Shown here in pieces: positions 14,992 through 15,000 of a DNA stretch of 15,000 nt. The translations under genes were made by a program, and so were the position numbers. Numbering within the stretch: position 1 is the stretch's first letter; every line of letters starts with the position of its first letter. The notes beneath the pieces are model-generated. The model was not told the DNA's origin. It did not search any database and worked only from the letters and a program-made list of their open reading frames with translations. The stretch is from Glandiceps talaboti (lineage: Eukaryota > Hemichordata > Enteropneusta > Spengelidae): positions 20,366,949-20,381,948 of the forward strand of contig NC_135553.1 in NCBI RefSeq assembly GCF_964340395.1. Reading direction: 5' to 3'.

Positions 14992-15000
14992 GTTGTTTTG

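Overview
The window reads as animal nuclear DNA: AT-rich, with spliced genes, many microsatellites and several classes of degraded retroelement. Penelope-like, LINE and tRNA-derived SINE relics, long (AC)n tracts and scattered AGGTCA-type repeats suggest an invertebrate, probably marine (lophotrochozoan or lancelet-like). The species cannot be fixed from sequence alone.

Two protein-coding genes can be supported, both on the minus strand, in tandem and from one family (LITAF-domain, zinc-binding, endosome/lysosome-associated membrane proteins). Gene 1 (10776 down to 2330) is complete in three exons: 10734-10776, 4083-4410 and 2330-2438. Both introns have GT-AG borders and the product is 159 residues: an N-terminal PPPY motif, a Pro/Gln/Tyr-rich linker and a full LITAF domain (CxxC, hydrophobic anchor, HxCPxC). 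Gene 2 (14991 down to 14292) lies upstream and has two exons, 14804-14991 and 14292-14403. It encodes a shorter 99-residue protein that is almost only the LITAF domain. Both genes interrupt the domain with a phase-2 intron after GG of a glycine codon in the membrane anchor, so they are paralogues, probably from local duplication.

Layout: 1-600 is the decayed 3' end of a Penelope-like element, followed by an (ATAC)n/(AC)n microsatellite. 816-2329 is the region downstream of gene 1. Intron 2 (2439-4082) holds a 55-bp duplication and a decayed ~130-bp tandem array rich in AGGTCA. Intron 1 (4411-10733) is a repeat trap: an antisense LINE tail almost touching exon 2, an (AC)n tract, a 65-bp triplication, a second LINE tail, a MITE-like inverted-repeat element, a tRNA-derived SINE with poly-A tail, and a duplication with a perfect hairpin near exon 1. 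The 3.5-kb spacer between the genes (10777-14291) holds poly-G/C tracts inside an inverted-repeat structure, CRE-like sites, a GT/GC alternating tract and a long AT-rich fold-back.

Most long open frames outside these exons are translations of microsatellites or chance. Nothing looks bacterial, plasmid-borne or CRISPR-like. The most useful results are the two spliced gene models, which simple ORF calling misses or shows only in fragments.
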